Notes under the pieces: generated by a model
What the model saw: the letters and a program-made list of their open reading frames with translations, nothing else
Database searches by the model: none
Told to the model about the DNA's origin: nothing
Assembly: GCA_012838125.1 (NCBI GenBank)
Contig: DUPW01000021.1
Coordinates: 1-44,424 of the forward strand
DNA: 44,424 bases
Direction: 5' to 3'
From: Papillibacter sp.
GTDB lineage: Bacteria; Bacillota; Clostridia; Oscillospirales; Oscillospiraceae
Program-made: the position numbers and the translations under genes
Shown here: positions 16,990 to 27,043 of the stretch, one piece after another
Layout: every line of letters begins with the position of its first letter
Numbering within the stretch: the stretch's first letter is position 1

Positions 16990-17585
16990 ACGATCCGTAC
17001 AGTGTACTCGGTGTTTCGCCGACGGCATCGGACGAGGAAATAAAGAAGGCATATCGTGAACTCGTTCGCAAATATCATCCCGACAACTATCTGGACAACC
17101 CCTTGTCCGACCTGGCGCAGGAGAAGATGAAGCAGATTAACGAAGCTTACGACATCATCATGCGCCAGCGCGGCGGTGGCGGTAACGGCAGCTCCCAGAG
17201 TTCCGGCGCGTACTCCGGTTCCGGCTCCTCCGGCGCATCCGAGTATGCGCGGGTGCGGGCGGCCATCAACGCCGGCAACATTCCCCTCGCGGAGGAGCTT
17301 TTGCGGATGATGACAAACCGCAACGCCGAGTGGCATTTCCTCATGGGTAGCGTCATGTATCGTAAAGGATGGCTGGATGAGGCCCTCACGTACTTCCAGA
17401 CCGCCGCCCGGATGGAGCCGGCAAATATGGAGTACCAGCAGGCCGTCAACCGGTTCCGCCAGCAGCACGCGTACAATCCATATAACCAAAGCGCCGCCAC
17501 AAGCGGCTGCTGCTGCGACAATCTCTCCACCTGCGATATCTGCTCCCTGCTTATATGCGCCGACTGCCTTTGTGACTGTATATAA
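16986..17585 (+). CDS. J-domain protein with TPR-like region and Cys-rich tail
   Basis: The 199-residue protein has an N-terminal J domain (about 2-62) with HPD at 31-33, so it should stimulate an Hsp70 partner. A Gly/Ser linker (about 63-85) leads to a TPR-like helical repeat ([11 protein letters not shown]..., [19 protein letters not shown]). The C-terminus is strikingly Cys-rich ([20 protein letters not shown] in part), nine Cys in about 30 residues, suggesting metal binding or membrane-edge lipidation. It is distinct from classical DnaJ because the central zinc domain is absent. Confidence 0.85.
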   Translation: MNDPYSVLGVSPTASDEEIKKAYRELVRKYHPDNYLDNPLSDLAQEKMKQINEAYDIIMRQRGGGGNGSSQSSGAYSGSGSSGASEYARVRAAINAGNIPLAEELLRMMTNRNAEWHFLMGSVMYRKGWLDEALTYFQTAARMEPANMEYQQAVNRFRQQHAYNPYNQSAATSGCCCDNLSTCDICSLLICADCLCDCI

Positions 17586-17588
17586 GCC

Positions 17589-18107
17589 ATGAGAAGAAGA
17601 ACGTTCGTTGTCACGATAACGGGTTTGCTCACGGCGCTGTCCGTGATTGCGCTGTACCTGTCATCGGCCTTTCCGAACGCGAAACTGTCGCTGGCGGCGG
17701 TAGCGTCCCTCTTTGCTGCGTCCGCTCTCATTGAAGCGGGCATCGGCGCCGCGGCGTTCGTGTTCGTGGGAAGCGCGATTTTGTCGTATCTGCTTCTGCC
17801 GGCGAAGGACGGGGTGCTTTTATACGTTCTGTTTTTTGGGTATTATCCGGTTGTTAAAAGCCTTGCCGAGCGCCTGAGAAACAGGGTGCTTGAATGGGCC
17901 ATTAAGCTCCTTGTGTTCAACGGGGCGCTCACCGTTTTATGGCTGTTTTTGCGCGGTCTTTTCGCACCGAATGTGGCCGTCCTGTCACCAATAATCGTCT
18001 ATCTCATCGCTAACGCGGCGTTTTGCGTTTTTGATTTGGGACTGACCCGGCTTCTTTTCATCTACGCGCGGCGCGTCTCCAAATTTCTTCGGAAAAACCA
18101 GAGGTGA
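17589..18107 (+). CDS. Small integral membrane protein of unknown function
   Basis: The protein has 172 residues with about five predicted membrane segments (about 7-25, 31-50, 55-75, 78-95 and 110-130) and a basic C-terminus (RRVSKFLRKNQR). The start TALSVIALYLSSAFPN resembles ECF-transporter S components and other clostridial membrane proteins, but there is no recognisable ligand motif. It lies 3 bp after the J-domain gene and 3 bp before yicC. Confidence 0.65.
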   Translation: MRRRTFVVTITGLLTALSVIALYLSSAFPNAKLSLAAVASLFAASALIEAGIGAAAFVFVGSAILSYLLLPAKDGVLLYVLFFGYYPVVKSLAERLRNRVLEWAIKLLVFNGALTVLWLFLRGLFAPNVAVLSPIIVYLIANAAFCVFDLGLTRLLFIYARRVSKFLRKNQR

Positions 18108-18110
18108 CTT

Positions 18111-19004
18111 ATGATAAAGAGCATGACCGGTTACGGTTACGCAAAACGCACCGTCGATGCCGGAACGTCCGGAACAATCGATATCACCATTGAACTGAAA
18201 AGTGTGAACAACCGGTACCTCGACTGCACCATCCGCCTGCCCCGGGGCTTCGGGGCGCTGGAGGACGGCATCAAGCAGCGGGTTGCCGGCGCCATATCCC
18301 GGGGAAAGGTGGACGTCTTCGTCACCATAGACACCTCCCGGGCCGGGGACGCTCTTGTGCGGGTTAACCGCCCCGTGGCGGACGCCTATATGGCGGCCCT
18401 GAAGGAGCTTTCCGAGCTGTACGGGCTGCCCGGCATCGTCAGCGCCACGGAGCTGACGCGCTATCCCGACGTCCTCTCCCTTGAAAAATCTGAAACCGAC
18501 CCGCAGACCCTCGAAAGTGACGTCCTCTCCGTTCTGGATGAGGCCCTGACCGGCTTTACGGCCATGCGGTGCGCGGAAGGACAGAATCTCGCCCGGGATA
18601 TCCTCGGACGACTTGACACCATCGAAAACCTTACGGCCCGGTGCGAAGTGCTGTCACCGAAAACCGTGGCTGATTACCGCGCCCGCCTTGAGGCACGTTT
18701 AAGCGAGGTTCTGGCGGGGCAGGATATTGACCCGCAGCGTATTCTGACGGAAGCGGCCATCTTTGCCGACCGGATTGACATCGGCGAAGAGACGGTGCGG
18801 CTGCGCAGCCACGTCGGCCAGCTTCGTGGCATGCTGCAATCGGACGTCCCCGTGGGGCGAAAGCTGGATTTTCTCGTTCAGGAACTCAACCGTGAGGCCA
18901 ACACCATCGGTTCAAAGGGGAACGACGCGGAAATGGCCCGTATCGTCGTCGATTTGAAAGCCGAGATTGAACGGATTCGTGAACAGATTCAGAACATCGA
19001 GTAG
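18111..19004 (+). CDS. yicC: YicC family endoribonuclease
   Basis: The 297-residue protein starts MIKSMTGYGYAK, the YicC/YloC signature, and ends with the DUF1732 domain (GRKLDFLVQELNREANTIGSK, then EIERIREQIQNIE). YicC-type proteins have been shown to be ribonucleases linked to small RNA and mRNA decay. In Firmicutes yicC precedes remA-gmk-rpoZ, as it does here. Confidence 0.93.
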   Translation: MIKSMTGYGYAKRTVDAGTSGTIDITIELKSVNNRYLDCTIRLPRGFGALEDGIKQRVAGAISRGKVDVFVTIDTSRAGDALVRVNRPVADAYMAALKELSELYGLPGIVSATELTRYPDVLSLEKSETDPQTLESDVLSVLDEALTGFTAMRCAEGQNLARDILGRLDTIENLTARCEVLSPKTVADYRARLEARLSEVLAGQDIDPQRILTEAAIFADRIDIGEETVRLRSHVGQLRGMLQSDVPVGRKLDFLVQELNREANTIGSKGNDAEMARIVVDLKAEIERIREQIQNIE

Positions 19005-19044
19005 CCATCTCGCCTTTCCGACTACTTAAAGAGGGGGAAAATCG

Positions 19045-19320
19045 GTGAAACTCATTAACATCGGCTTCGGAAACATGGTGTCGGCCAACCGTCTGATTGC
19101 TATCGTCAGTCCCGAATCGGCGCCGATTAAGCGCATCATCACCGATGCGCGGGAAAAAGGCCTGCTCATCGACGCAACGTATGGCCGGCGGACACGCGCC
19201 GTCCTCATCACAGATTGCGGCTACATCATTCTATCGGCCATTCAGCCTGAAACAGTCGCCGGAAGAATGACTAGCCGCATGGATACACCGGCAGTGGGGG
19301 AAGACAATGAAGAAGAATAA
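19045..19320 (+). CDS. remA: Extracellular matrix regulator RemA (DUF370)
   Basis: RemA is a DNA-binding activator of biofilm matrix and osmoprotection genes in Bacillus. The 91-residue protein has the near-invariant start [16 protein letters not shown], then [13 protein letters not shown] and [11 protein letters not shown]. The start codon is GTG at 19045 behind AGAGGGGG. The last ~15 residues are acidic and overlap gmk by 14 bp. Confidence 0.93.
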   Translation: MKLINIGFGNMVSANRLIAIVSPESAPIKRIITDAREKGLLIDATYGRRTRAVLITDCGYIILSAIQPETVAGRMTSRMDTPAVGEDNEEE

Positions 19321-19873
19321 AGGGCGTCTCTTTATCATCTCGGCTCCGTCCGGGACGGGGAAGAGCACCGTTATCCAAGAGCTTATGCAAACGTGCAAGG
19401 ACCTACATTTTTCCGTATCGGCGACGACGCGCGAGGCGCGCCCCGGAGAAGTGCACGGTGTCTCGTACTATTTCATCACGCACGAGGAATTTGAAAAGCA
19501 CATCCGGCAAAACGATTTCCTCGAATACGCGGAATACGTTGGCAACTATTACGGCACGCTAAAGGCGCCCGTCCTCGCCCGTCTTGAGGAGGGGAAGGAC
19601 GTCATTCTCGATATCGACGTGCAGGGATGCAAACAGATTATCGCCGCCATGCCGGAGGCGATTACGATTTTCCTCGTTCCGCCCAGTATGGAGGAACTGG
19701 AAAACAGGCTTCGCTTCCGCGGCACAGACCCGGAGGACAGGGTGAGAAACCGCCTTATCCGCGCTAAAGCGGAAATGCTTGAAAAAGACAGTTACGACTA
19801 CGTCGTCGTCAACGATATCGTCGATAAAGCCGTTGCAGAGATACTCGATATTATGGGTTGTAAGCAAACCTGA
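19307..19873 (+). CDS. gmk: Guanylate kinase
   Basis: Gmk phosphorylates GMP to GDP. The 188 residues show the P-loop [10 protein letters not shown], the GMP-binding [20 protein letters not shown] in segments, [14 protein letters not shown], and the lid [11 protein letters not shown]. The gene sits between remA and rpoZ as in most Firmicutes. Confidence 0.97.
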   Translation: MKKNKGRLFIISAPSGTGKSTVIQELMQTCKDLHFSVSATTREARPGEVHGVSYYFITHEEFEKHIRQNDFLEYAEYVGNYYGTLKAPVLARLEEGKDVILDIDVQGCKQIIAAMPEAITIFLVPPSMEELENRLRFRGTDPEDRVRNRLIRAKAEMLEKDSYDYVVVNDIVDKAVAEILDIMGCKQT

Positions 19874-19905
19874 CGCAAAGGCATCATTTGGAGGGTTAAA
19901 CAATT

Positions 19906-20100
19906 ATGTTATATCCGTCTCTTTCCGAACTTTTAACACACGTGAATAGCCGCTACATGCTCGTGAACGTCATCGCCCACCGGGCGCGGCAGATTGCCGA
20001 TGACCACGAGAAAAGCGGCGAGCCGCTGAAGAAAAAGCCCGTCTCCATGGCGATTGAGGAAATCGCCACTGACCGACTTGGGCAGGATTTATCTGACTAA
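19906..20100 (+). CDS. rpoZ: RNA polymerase omega subunit
   Basis: The short 64-residue protein has the omega motif RYMLVNVIAHRARQIAD followed by the KPVSMAIEEI segment. It aids assembly of RNA polymerase. TTGGAGGG lies upstream of ATG 19906. Its place between gmk and priA is conserved. Confidence 0.92.
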   Translation: MLYPSLSELLTHVNSRYMLVNVIAHRARQIADDHEKSGEPLKKKPVSMAIEEIATDRLGQDLSD

Positions 20101-20130
20101 AAGGGCAGTGATGCGAAAGGGGGTCGGTTT

Positions 20131-22383
20131 GTGAGCGCAGATAAAGTTGCACGGACAGCCGTCTCCGTGGCAACGTATCACATTGACCGGCCTTACGACT
20201 ACAAAATCCCGCCGGAGCTTGACGGGCGCGTCCAGCCCGGTATGCGGGTTGTCATCCCCTTCGGGCAGGGCAACCGGCGAACGGAGGGGCTTGTTTTATC
20301 CGTCATGGAGGACACCGGCCAGCGCGTTCTCAAAAACATCGACACTGTGGTGGACGATGCCCCCGTCCTCAGTCCGGAGATGATTAAGCTGGCCGTGTGG
20401 ATGAGCGAGCGTTTTTTCTGCACCGTCTATGATGCGGCCAAGGCCATGCTCCCCTCTGGACTGTGGCTTAAAGACGGCGCCCCCCGCGTTTCCGACAAAG
20501 TCGTGAAAATCGCCGCGCTCAATATCCCCGCCGAAGAGGCGCTCCTTCTCGCTGCGCAGAAGAGACGACGTGCGCGCCAGCAGGCGCGGGTTTTAGAGCT
20601 GCTTTCTCAAATCGGAGAGGCCTCCGTAAAGGAAATCAGTTATTTTACGGGGGCGGGCGCCGCTTCCGTCAAAGCGCTTGCGGACGCGGGCGCTGTTGCT
20701 TTATATGAACAGGAGATTTACCGCCGACCGGATATCACCACGCTGCCGCCGGCTGACCCGCTGATTTTAAGCCCGGAGCAGCAGCGGGTTTTCGACGCCC
20801 TCGCCCCGGTTCTTGAAGAGGGGCGGGCCGACGCGGCGCTCCTTTACGGCGTCACAGGCAGCGGCAAAACGGCGGTGTATATTCAGCTTATCCGCAAAGC
20901 AATCGCCTTAAAGCGCCGCGCCATCGTGCTCGTGCCGGAAATTGCCCTCACGCCGCAGCTTATCACTCTGTTTAGCGCCCATTTCGGAGAGCGCATCGCC
21001 GTCTTTCACTCCCAGCTGGGTATCGGGGAGCGGTACGACGAGTGGAAACGGATTCGCACCGGCGAAGTGGACGTGGTGGTGGGCACCCGTTCGGCGGTTT
21101 TCGCGCCGATTCCTGATTTAGGGCTTGTCATTATCGACGAAGAACAGGAACACTCCTATAAATCGCAAAATATCCCAAGATACCACACCCGTGATGTGGC
21201 AAAATATCGGTGTTGGCAAAATAAGGCGCTCCTGCTTCTCGGCTCCGCTACGCCGTCCCTTGAGAGTATGTACAGCGCCGAAACGGGAAAGTACAAGCTG
21301 CTGCGTCTCGATTCGCGGTATAATGCCCGCAACTTGCCAAACGTGATTATCGCCGACATGAAAAAGGAACTTAAAAGCGGAAACGGCGGTGTCATCGGCT
21401 CGGAGCTGCTTGAGGCCCTGCAGGAGAACGTAGCGCGTGGGGAGCAGAGCATTCTGTTTCTCAACCGGCGCGGCGGGAATACCCTCATTACCTGTCCGGA
21501 ATGCGCATACACCTTCTCCTGTCCGCGGTGCAGCGTGTCTCTGACGTACCATTTTGCCAACCGCCGTATAATGTGTCACTACTGCGGCTTTTCCCGCTGG
21601 GAACCGGAAGAGTGCCCCGACTGCGGCGGGCGCCTGAAATACGTCGGCGCCGGTACCCAGAAGGTGGAGGCAGAGCTGCGTGAGCTTCTGCCGGACGTCG
21701 GAATTTTGCGTATGGACGCGGATACAGTCTCCGCCCGGAACACCCACGAGGACATTCTCACGAAGTTTCGCGCGGAGAAGGTCCCCATACTGCTGGGTAC
21801 GCAAATGGTGGCCAAAGGGCTGGACTTTGAAAACGTCACCTTAGTGGGTGTCCTGTCCGCCGACCAGATGCTGTACATAAACGATTACAGGGCGCAGGAG
21901 CGGGCTTTTTCCCTGATAACGCAGGTGGTGGGCCGTTCCGGCCGCGGCAGTAAAACAGGGCGGGCCATTATCCAGACGATGACGCCGAAAAGCGAAGTCA
22001 TCCGCCTTGCGGCCCTTCAGGATTACGACGCCTTTTACCGGCGAGAGCTTGAGTTGCGGCGAGCCCTGGGAAACCCACCGCTAAGTGACCTCATCTCCGT
22101 GACGGCCTCCGGCGTATCCGAGACGGAGGTACTGCGCGGCTGCACAATACTGCGCCGCCTGCTGGAAGACTACCTCAGGGATGAGCCGGATGTGTGCCTT
22201 CTCGGTCCCGCGCCGGCGTCCGTTACCAAGATAAATAACCGCTACCGTTATCGGATAACCTTATCCTGTCAGGCAAATAAGCGCATCCGCATGACGGTGG
22301 CCCACGTGATACGCACTTTTGCCAAAGACAAAGCCTGTCGCAACATCGCTGTCTACGCCGACAGCGACCCGTATGAACTCTAA
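20131..22383 (+). CDS. priA: Primosomal protein N' (PriA helicase)
   Basis: PriA restarts stalled replication forks. The 750-residue protein has the N-terminal 3'-end binding domain, Walker A GVTGSGKT (near residue 241), Walker B IIDEEQEHSYK (near 335; the usual DEEH is DEEQ here), the zinc-binding Cys cluster with CPECAYTFSCPRCS and CHYCG...CPDCGG (about 455-500), and the helicase C domain with GTQMVAKGLDFENV and QVVGRSGR. The start is GTG at 20131 after AAAGGGGG. Confidence 0.95.
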   Translation: MSADKVARTAVSVATYHIDRPYDYKIPPELDGRVQPGMRVVIPFGQGNRRTEGLVLSVMEDTGQRVLKNIDTVVDDAPVLSPEMIKLAVWMSERFFCTVYDAAKAMLPSGLWLKDGAPRVSDKVVKIAALNIPAEEALLLAAQKRRRARQQARVLELLSQIGEASVKEISYFTGAGAASVKALADAGAVALYEQEIYRRPDITTLPPADPLILSPEQQRVFDALAPVLEEGRADAALLYGVTGSGKTAVYIQLIRKAIALKRRAIVLVPEIALTPQLITLFSAHFGERIAVFHSQLGIGERYDEWKRIRTGEVDVVVGTRSAVFAPIPDLGLVIIDEEQEHSYKSQNIPRYHTRDVAKYRCWQNKALLLLGSATPSLESMYSAETGKYKLLRLDSRYNARNLPNVIIADMKKELKSGNGGVIGSELLEALQENVARGEQSILFLNRRGGNTLITCPECAYTFSCPRCSVSLTYHFANRRIMCHYCGFSRWEPEECPDCGGRLKYVGAGTQKVEAELRELLPDVGILRMDADTVSARNTHEDILTKFRAEKVPILLGTQMVAKGLDFENVTLVGVLSADQMLYINDYRAQERAFSLITQVVGRSGRGSKTGRAIIQTMTPKSEVIRLAALQDYDAFYRRELELRRALGNPPLSDLISVTASGVSETEVLRGCTILRRLLEDYLRDEPDVCLLGPAPASVTKINNRYRYRITLSCQANKRIRMTVAHVIRTFAKDKACRNIAVYADSDPYEL

Positions 22384-22446
22384 AACTGTCAACCGACCGG
22401 CGCGGGGCAGTGACGGAGTATAAGCGCCGGAGAAAGAGAAGGAAGT

Positions 22447-22974
22447 ATGGCCATTCGAAATATACTGCATGATGACGATCCGCTTCTTAAGAAAAAAAGC
22501 CGTCCGGTGACGGATTATAACGATCGGCTCCACACGCTGCTGGACGATATGCGGGAAACGCTGCTCACCGCCAACGGCGTGGGCCTCGCCGCGCCGCAAG
22601 TGGGGGTTTTGCGCCGCGTTGTGCTCGTGGTGGACACAAACAAGGAGGACCTCTCTCCGGAAGAGCAGATTATTGAGCTCATTAACCCCGAAATCATCGC
22701 CGCGTCGGGTGAGCAGGTGGGCGCCGAGGGGTGCCTGAGCATCCCGGGGGTGTATGGTATCGTCAAGCGCCCCGACCTTGTGAAGGTGCGGGCCTTTGAC
22801 CGCCACGGTAAGCCCTTTGAGGCATGGGGAACGGGCCTGACCGCCCGGGCCTTCTGCCACGAAATAGACCATTTAAACGGCATCCTCTTTACCTCCCTCG
22901 CCGATGAAATCCTCACCCCCGAACAGCTTGAGGAGATGTACGGCGATGATGAGGAGGACGGTGCTGAGGAATGA
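22447..22974 (+). CDS. def: Peptide deformylase
   Basis: Def removes the N-formyl group from nascent proteins. All three motifs are present in the 175 residues: [21 protein letters not shown] with the metal Cys, and HEIDHLNG with the two metal His. An acidic tail overlaps fmt by 4 bp, matching the def-fmt pair that handles formyl-Met at both ends of translation. Confidence 0.96.
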   Translation: MAIRNILHDDDPLLKKKSRPVTDYNDRLHTLLDDMRETLLTANGVGLAAPQVGVLRRVVLVVDTNKEDLSPEEQIIELINPEIIAASGEQVGAEGCLSIPGVYGIVKRPDLVKVRAFDRHGKPFEAWGTGLTARAFCHEIDHLNGILFTSLADEILTPEQLEEMYGDDEEDGAEE

Positions 22975-23885
22975 AAATCGTCTTTATGGGCACGCCGGAT
23001 TTCGCTGCGGCGTCTCTGCGGCGGCTCTATGAGGACGGGCGGGAGATTGCCGCCGTTTTCACTCAGCCGGACAAGCCAAAATACCGCGGGATGAAGCTGA
23101 CTATGAGCCCCGTTAAGGAGCTGGCCCTCGAGCGCGGCACCCCCGTCTACCAGCCCCAAACGGTACGGGACGGGGAGGCAGAGTCCATTTTGCGCGCCAT
23201 CGCGCCGGATGTCATTGTGGTTGTGGCCTATGGGCGCATTTTGCCGCAGCCGATTTTGGACATCCCGCCCATGGGCTGTATTAACATCCACGGCTCGATT
23301 CTGCCCCGTCTGAGGGGCTCCGCCCCCGTTCAGTGGGCCGTCTTAAACGGCGACAGGGAAGCGGGCGTGACGAGTATGTACATGGCGGCAGAGATGGACG
23401 CCGGGGACATGATTTTTATAACGAAAACGCCCATCGGCGAAGATGAGACGGCCGGTGAGCTGTACGCACGCTTAGCTGGCCTCGGGGCGGAGCTGCTTTT
23501 AGAAACCCTCGATGCCATAGGGCAGGGGGTAGCACCCCGCATCCCGCAGGACCATTCTCAGGCGACCTACGCGCCGCCTTTGAAAAAGGATATGTCGCCC
23601 ATCGACTGGACGCGCTCTTGCCGAGAAATCTCCTGCCACGTCCGTGGCTTAAATCCCTGGCCCGTGGCCACGGCAGAGCTGTTTGACACGGTGCTGAAAG
23701 TCTACGCGGTGAAAACAGAGCAGAGCAAAACAGACGCCGCACCGGGCACGGTGCTCTCCGCCGGAGAAGGCGGGATTCAAGTGGCCTGCGCAGACGGCGT
23801 GGTCACGATTCTGGAGGTTCAGGCGCCGGGGAAGCGACGCATGGCCGCCGCAGACTACCTACGGGGGCGTCGCTTATGCCTGTAA
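22971..23885 (+). CDS. fmt: Methionyl-tRNA formyltransferase
   Basis: Fmt formylates initiator Met-tRNA. The 304 residues begin [16 protein letters not shown], carry the formyl-THF motif [19 protein letters not shown] with the catalytic Asn and His, and the later DAGDM with catalytic Asp. The C-terminal OB-like domain (about 210-304) ends [12 protein letters not shown]. The 3' end overlaps rsmB by 10 bp. Confidence 0.96.
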   Translation: MKIVFMGTPDFAAASLRRLYEDGREIAAVFTQPDKPKYRGMKLTMSPVKELALERGTPVYQPQTVRDGEAESILRAIAPDVIVVVAYGRILPQPILDIPPMGCINIHGSILPRLRGSAPVQWAVLNGDREAGVTSMYMAAEMDAGDMIFITKTPIGEDETAGELYARLAGLGAELLLETLDAIGQGVAPRIPQDHSQATYAPPLKKDMSPIDWTRSCREISCHVRGLNPWPVATAELFDTVLKVYAVKTEQSKTDAAPGTVLSAGEGGIQVACADGVVTILEVQAPGKRRMAAADYLRGRRLCL

Positions 23886-25207
23886 ACGCCCGGGACGCCG
23901 CCCTTGCGGCCCTCATGACATACCGGCGTACCGGCCGTCACGCCGACGCTGTGCTCAAAACTGCCGTTAAAGCCGGCCTGGACGTGCGGGACGCCGCCCT
24001 TGCCACCCACATCTTCTACGGCGTTCTGCAGAACATGGCCTACTGCGACTTTATCATCAACAGCTTTTCCACCATCAGGACGGGGCGGCTGGAGCCGCAG
24101 GTGCTGGACATTCTGCGTCTTTCCGTCTACCAGCTTGTGTTTCTCGATAAAATCCCGCCCAGCGCCGCCGTAAGCGAAGGGGTGCGCCTTGCGAAAAAGC
24201 ACGCCAACCCCCGGGCGGCGGGGCTGGTAAACGCCGTTTTGCGGAAAATCGCCTCAACGCGGGACAACCTCCCAAAAGTCCGGGCCGCCACGGAGGCGGA
24301 GCGGCTCTCCATTCAAAAAAGCCACCCCCTGTGGCTCGTGGAGACCTACCTTAAGCAGTTCGGCCTTGAGGAGACGAAGGCGCTTCTCGGTGCCAACAAT
24401 ACCACGCCACCGGTTTTCGCCACGGTAAACCGCCTTAAGGCCACGCGGGAGCAGGCGATTTACGTTCTGCAGAACGCCGGGATTACGGCTGAGCCGTACC
24501 CGTTTCTGGAGGACACCATCAAGATTTACGGGCAGGGGAAACTGGAGTCCCTGAAAGCCTTTCAGGACGGGCTTATATACGTGCAGGACCCGGCAGCGCG
24601 CCTGTGCGTCACAGCGGCGGGGCTGACGCCCGGCATGCGGGTGCTGGATGCCTGCGCCGCGCCGGGGGGCAAGACATTTGCCGCCGCCATTGACATGGGC
24701 GGAGAGGGGAAGATTACCTCCTGCGACGTCAGTGAAAAGAAAGTCGCCCGTATCCGGGAGGGGGCCCGCCGTCTCGGTTTCGGCGGGATGGTTACCGCCA
24801 CGGTGCAGGATGCCACACGCCGTCGGGAGGATTTCGTGCAGGCCTTTGACGCCGTTATCGCAGACGTGCCCTGCTCGGGGCTCGGCGTCATCCGCAAAAA
24901 GCCGGATATCCGCTACAAGGCGGAGGAGGAACTTCGCCTGTTGCCGGATTTGCAGCTGCGAATCTTGACGAATCTCTCGGAAGCGGTGCGCCCGGGGGGC
25001 GTTTTGCTGTATTCCACCTGCACGCTTCTTCGCCGGGAAAACGAGGAGGTTGTCGAGGCCTTCCTCGGGATACGAAGCAACTTCGCACCGGAACCCTTTA
25101 CCCTTCCGGAGCCGTTTGGCGCCGCCCCGGATGGCATGATGACGCTTATGGGGCATAAGCATGATACAGACGGCTTCTTTATCTGCCGGATGAGGAGGCG
25201 TCCTTAA
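23876..25207 (+). CDS. rsmB: 16S rRNA (cytosine-967-C5)-methyltransferase
   Basis: RsmB methylates C967 of 16S rRNA. The 443-residue protein has an N-terminal NusB-like RNA-binding domain (about 1-130) and a SAM methyltransferase domain with DACAAPGGKT, ADVPCSGLGVIRKKPDI and YSTCTLLRRENE, containing the two catalytic Cys of m5C enzymes. It starts inside the end of fmt, and rlmN starts directly after its stop. Confidence 0.95.
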   Translation: MPVNARDAALAALMTYRRTGRHADAVLKTAVKAGLDVRDAALATHIFYGVLQNMAYCDFIINSFSTIRTGRLEPQVLDILRLSVYQLVFLDKIPPSAAVSEGVRLAKKHANPRAAGLVNAVLRKIASTRDNLPKVRAATEAERLSIQKSHPLWLVETYLKQFGLEETKALLGANNTTPPVFATVNRLKATREQAIYVLQNAGITAEPYPFLEDTIKIYGQGKLESLKAFQDGLIYVQDPAARLCVTAAGLTPGMRVLDACAAPGGKTFAAAIDMGGEGKITSCDVSEKKVARIREGARRLGFGGMVTATVQDATRRREDFVQAFDAVIADVPCSGLGVIRKKPDIRYKAEEELRLLPDLQLRILTNLSEAVRPGGVLLYSTCTLLRRENEEVVEAFLGIRSNFAPEPFTLPEPFGAAPDGMMTLMGHKHDTDGFFICRMRRRP

Positions 25208-26230
25208 ATGGAGGACCTAAAATCCCTTTTGCCAGAAGAACTGGAGCCTGTTTTTGAGGAAATGGGCCAGCCGCGCTACCGGGCGGGCCAGGTCTTCAAA
25301 TGGCTGCACAGCGGCGTGAAGTCCTTTGAGGAGATGTCCGACCTGCCGAAGGCGATGCGGGAGGAGCTTTCACGCCGCTATCCGCTCTATGTGCCGCAGG
25401 TTCTCTCGAAGCAGGTCTCGAAAAAAGACGGCACCATTAAATACCTCTGGCGCCTTCACGACGGCAACAGCGTGGAGAGCGTCGTCATGCGGTACGAACA
25501 CGGCAACACAATCTGCATCTCATCGCAGGTGGGGTGCCGCATGGGGTGCCGCTTTTGCGCCTCCACCATCGGGGGGCTTGTGCGTAATCTGGCGCCGTCG
25601 GAGATGCTGGATCAGGTGATGTTCTCACAACTTGACGCGGGACTCACCATAAATAACATCGTCCTCATGGGCATCGGCGAGCCGCTGGACAATTACGACA
25701 ACGTCATGAAGTTTCTAAAACTGGTGTCCCATCCCAAGGGGCTGGGTATCGGCATGCGGCATATATCCCTGTCCACTTGCGGAATTGTTGAAAAAGTTGA
25801 CAAATTGGCGCAGGATAAATTACAATTAACCTTGTCTGTATCACTGCACGCTCCGGATGATGAAACACGTAGCGCCATTATGCCCGTCAACAAAGCTTAT
25901 GGCGTGAATAAGCTTCTGGACGCCTGCAGCGATTATTTTAAGAGGACAGGCCGCCGCATTTCGTTTGAATACGCTATGATTCACGGCGTGAACGACACAC
26001 GCGCCCACGCGAAGCTTCTGGCGGATAAACTTGCAGGTACGCGCAGTCACGTCAACCTAATTCTCCTCAACAACGTGGAAGAAAGCCCCTTTAAGCCGAG
26101 CACCGCGCAGGACCTTGAGACCTTCGTCTCCGTCCTCAGGCAGCGTGGTATTAACGTCACGGTGCGCAGACGGCTCGGCGGAGATATTGACGCCTCCTGC
26201 GGCCAGCTACGCAGAAAAGCGGCTCGGTGA
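25208..26230 (+). CDS. rlmN: Dual-specificity RNA methyltransferase RlmN
   Basis: RlmN is a radical-SAM enzyme that methylates A2503 of 23S rRNA and A37 of some tRNAs. The 340-residue protein has the 4Fe-4S motif CRMGCRFC (C110, C114, C117), the GIGEPLDNYDNV segment, and the C-terminal catalytic Cys in GGDIDASCGQLR (C331). It lies in the rsmB-rlmN-prpC-prkC-rsgA order typical of Firmicutes. Confidence 0.96.
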   Translation: MEDLKSLLPEELEPVFEEMGQPRYRAGQVFKWLHSGVKSFEEMSDLPKAMREELSRRYPLYVPQVLSKQVSKKDGTIKYLWRLHDGNSVESVVMRYEHGNTICISSQVGCRMGCRFCASTIGGLVRNLAPSEMLDQVMFSQLDAGLTINNIVLMGIGEPLDNYDNVMKFLKLVSHPKGLGIGMRHISLSTCGIVEKVDKLAQDKLQLTLSVSLHAPDDETRSAIMPVNKAYGVNKLLDACSDYFKRTGRRISFEYAMIHGVNDTRAHAKLLADKLAGTRSHVNLILLNNVEESPFKPSTAQDLETFVSVLRQRGINVTVRRRLGGDIDASCGQLRRKAAR

Positions 26231-26283
26231 GACCGCTCAATGCCTGCCGGCACAACCTTGCGCAGTAAGGGAGACAAGAGAAG

Positions 26284-27018
26284 ATGGACTTATGTGCAAT
26301 CAGTGACAGGGGACAGGTTCGGGCAATCAACCAGGACGTCTGTCGGACATGGCAGGATGAAAGCGGCGCAATGACCGTTATCGTTGTGTGCGACGGGATG
26401 GGCGGCGCCCGCGCCGGCAACGTCGCCAGCACCATGGCGGCGGACCTTTTTATGGCGCACGTGTGCCAGGAAGTCACCCCCGACATGAACGCGGCAGACG
26501 TCATGCGCAGCATACGGGAAGCCATCGCCTTTGCCAACACTGAAATCTACCGGCGCTCCGCCACGGACAGCGACTGCGCCGGAATGGGGACGACTCTCGT
26601 GGCGGCCGTTATCACGATAAGCGCCACGGTAATCGTCAACATCGGCGACAGCCGCGCCTACCACGCAACGGGCGCCCGCATGGTTCAAATCACGAAAGAT
26701 CACTCCGTTGTGGAGGATATGATAGACCGGGGCGATATTACCCGGGATGAAGCCTACTTACACCCCAATCGCAACCTCATCACGCGCGCCCTTGGAACGA
26801 GCGCCGCCGTGGAGCCGGATTTCTTCTTCATTTCCCTCATAAAAGGGGACACGCTCCTCCTCTGTACGGATGGCCTGTCCAGCGTTGTGGACGAGGAGCG
26901 GATTTTCAACGAGATAAGAAACGGAGGCGACATCACCGAAATCGCGCAAAAGCTCATCTTACTTTCTATAGCAGCCGGAGCGCCGGACAACGTGACGGTG
27001 GCTCTCTGCAGAAAGTAA
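26284..27018 (+). CDS. prpC: PP2C-type Ser/Thr protein phosphatase
   Basis: The phosphatase reverses phosphorylation by the neighbouring PASTA kinase. The 244-residue PPM domain has NQD (D18), VCDGMGG (D37, G38), GMGTTLVAAVI, NIGDSRAY and PDNVTVAL motifs that hold the metal centre. It is 25 bp before prkC, the conserved phosphatase-kinase pair that monitors cell-wall status and dormancy exit. Confidence 0.95.
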   Translation: MDLCAISDRGQVRAINQDVCRTWQDESGAMTVIVVCDGMGGARAGNVASTMAADLFMAHVCQEVTPDMNAADVMRSIREAIAFANTEIYRRSATDSDCAGMGTTLVAAVITISATVIVNIGDSRAYHATGARMVQITKDHSVVEDMIDRGDITRDEAYLHPNRNLITRALGTSAAVEPDFFFISLIKGDTLLLCTDGLSSVVDEERIFNEIRNGGDITEIAQKLILLSIAAGAPDNVTVALCRK

Positions 27019-27043
27019 ACCTCGGATTGGAGGACAGTCTGAA

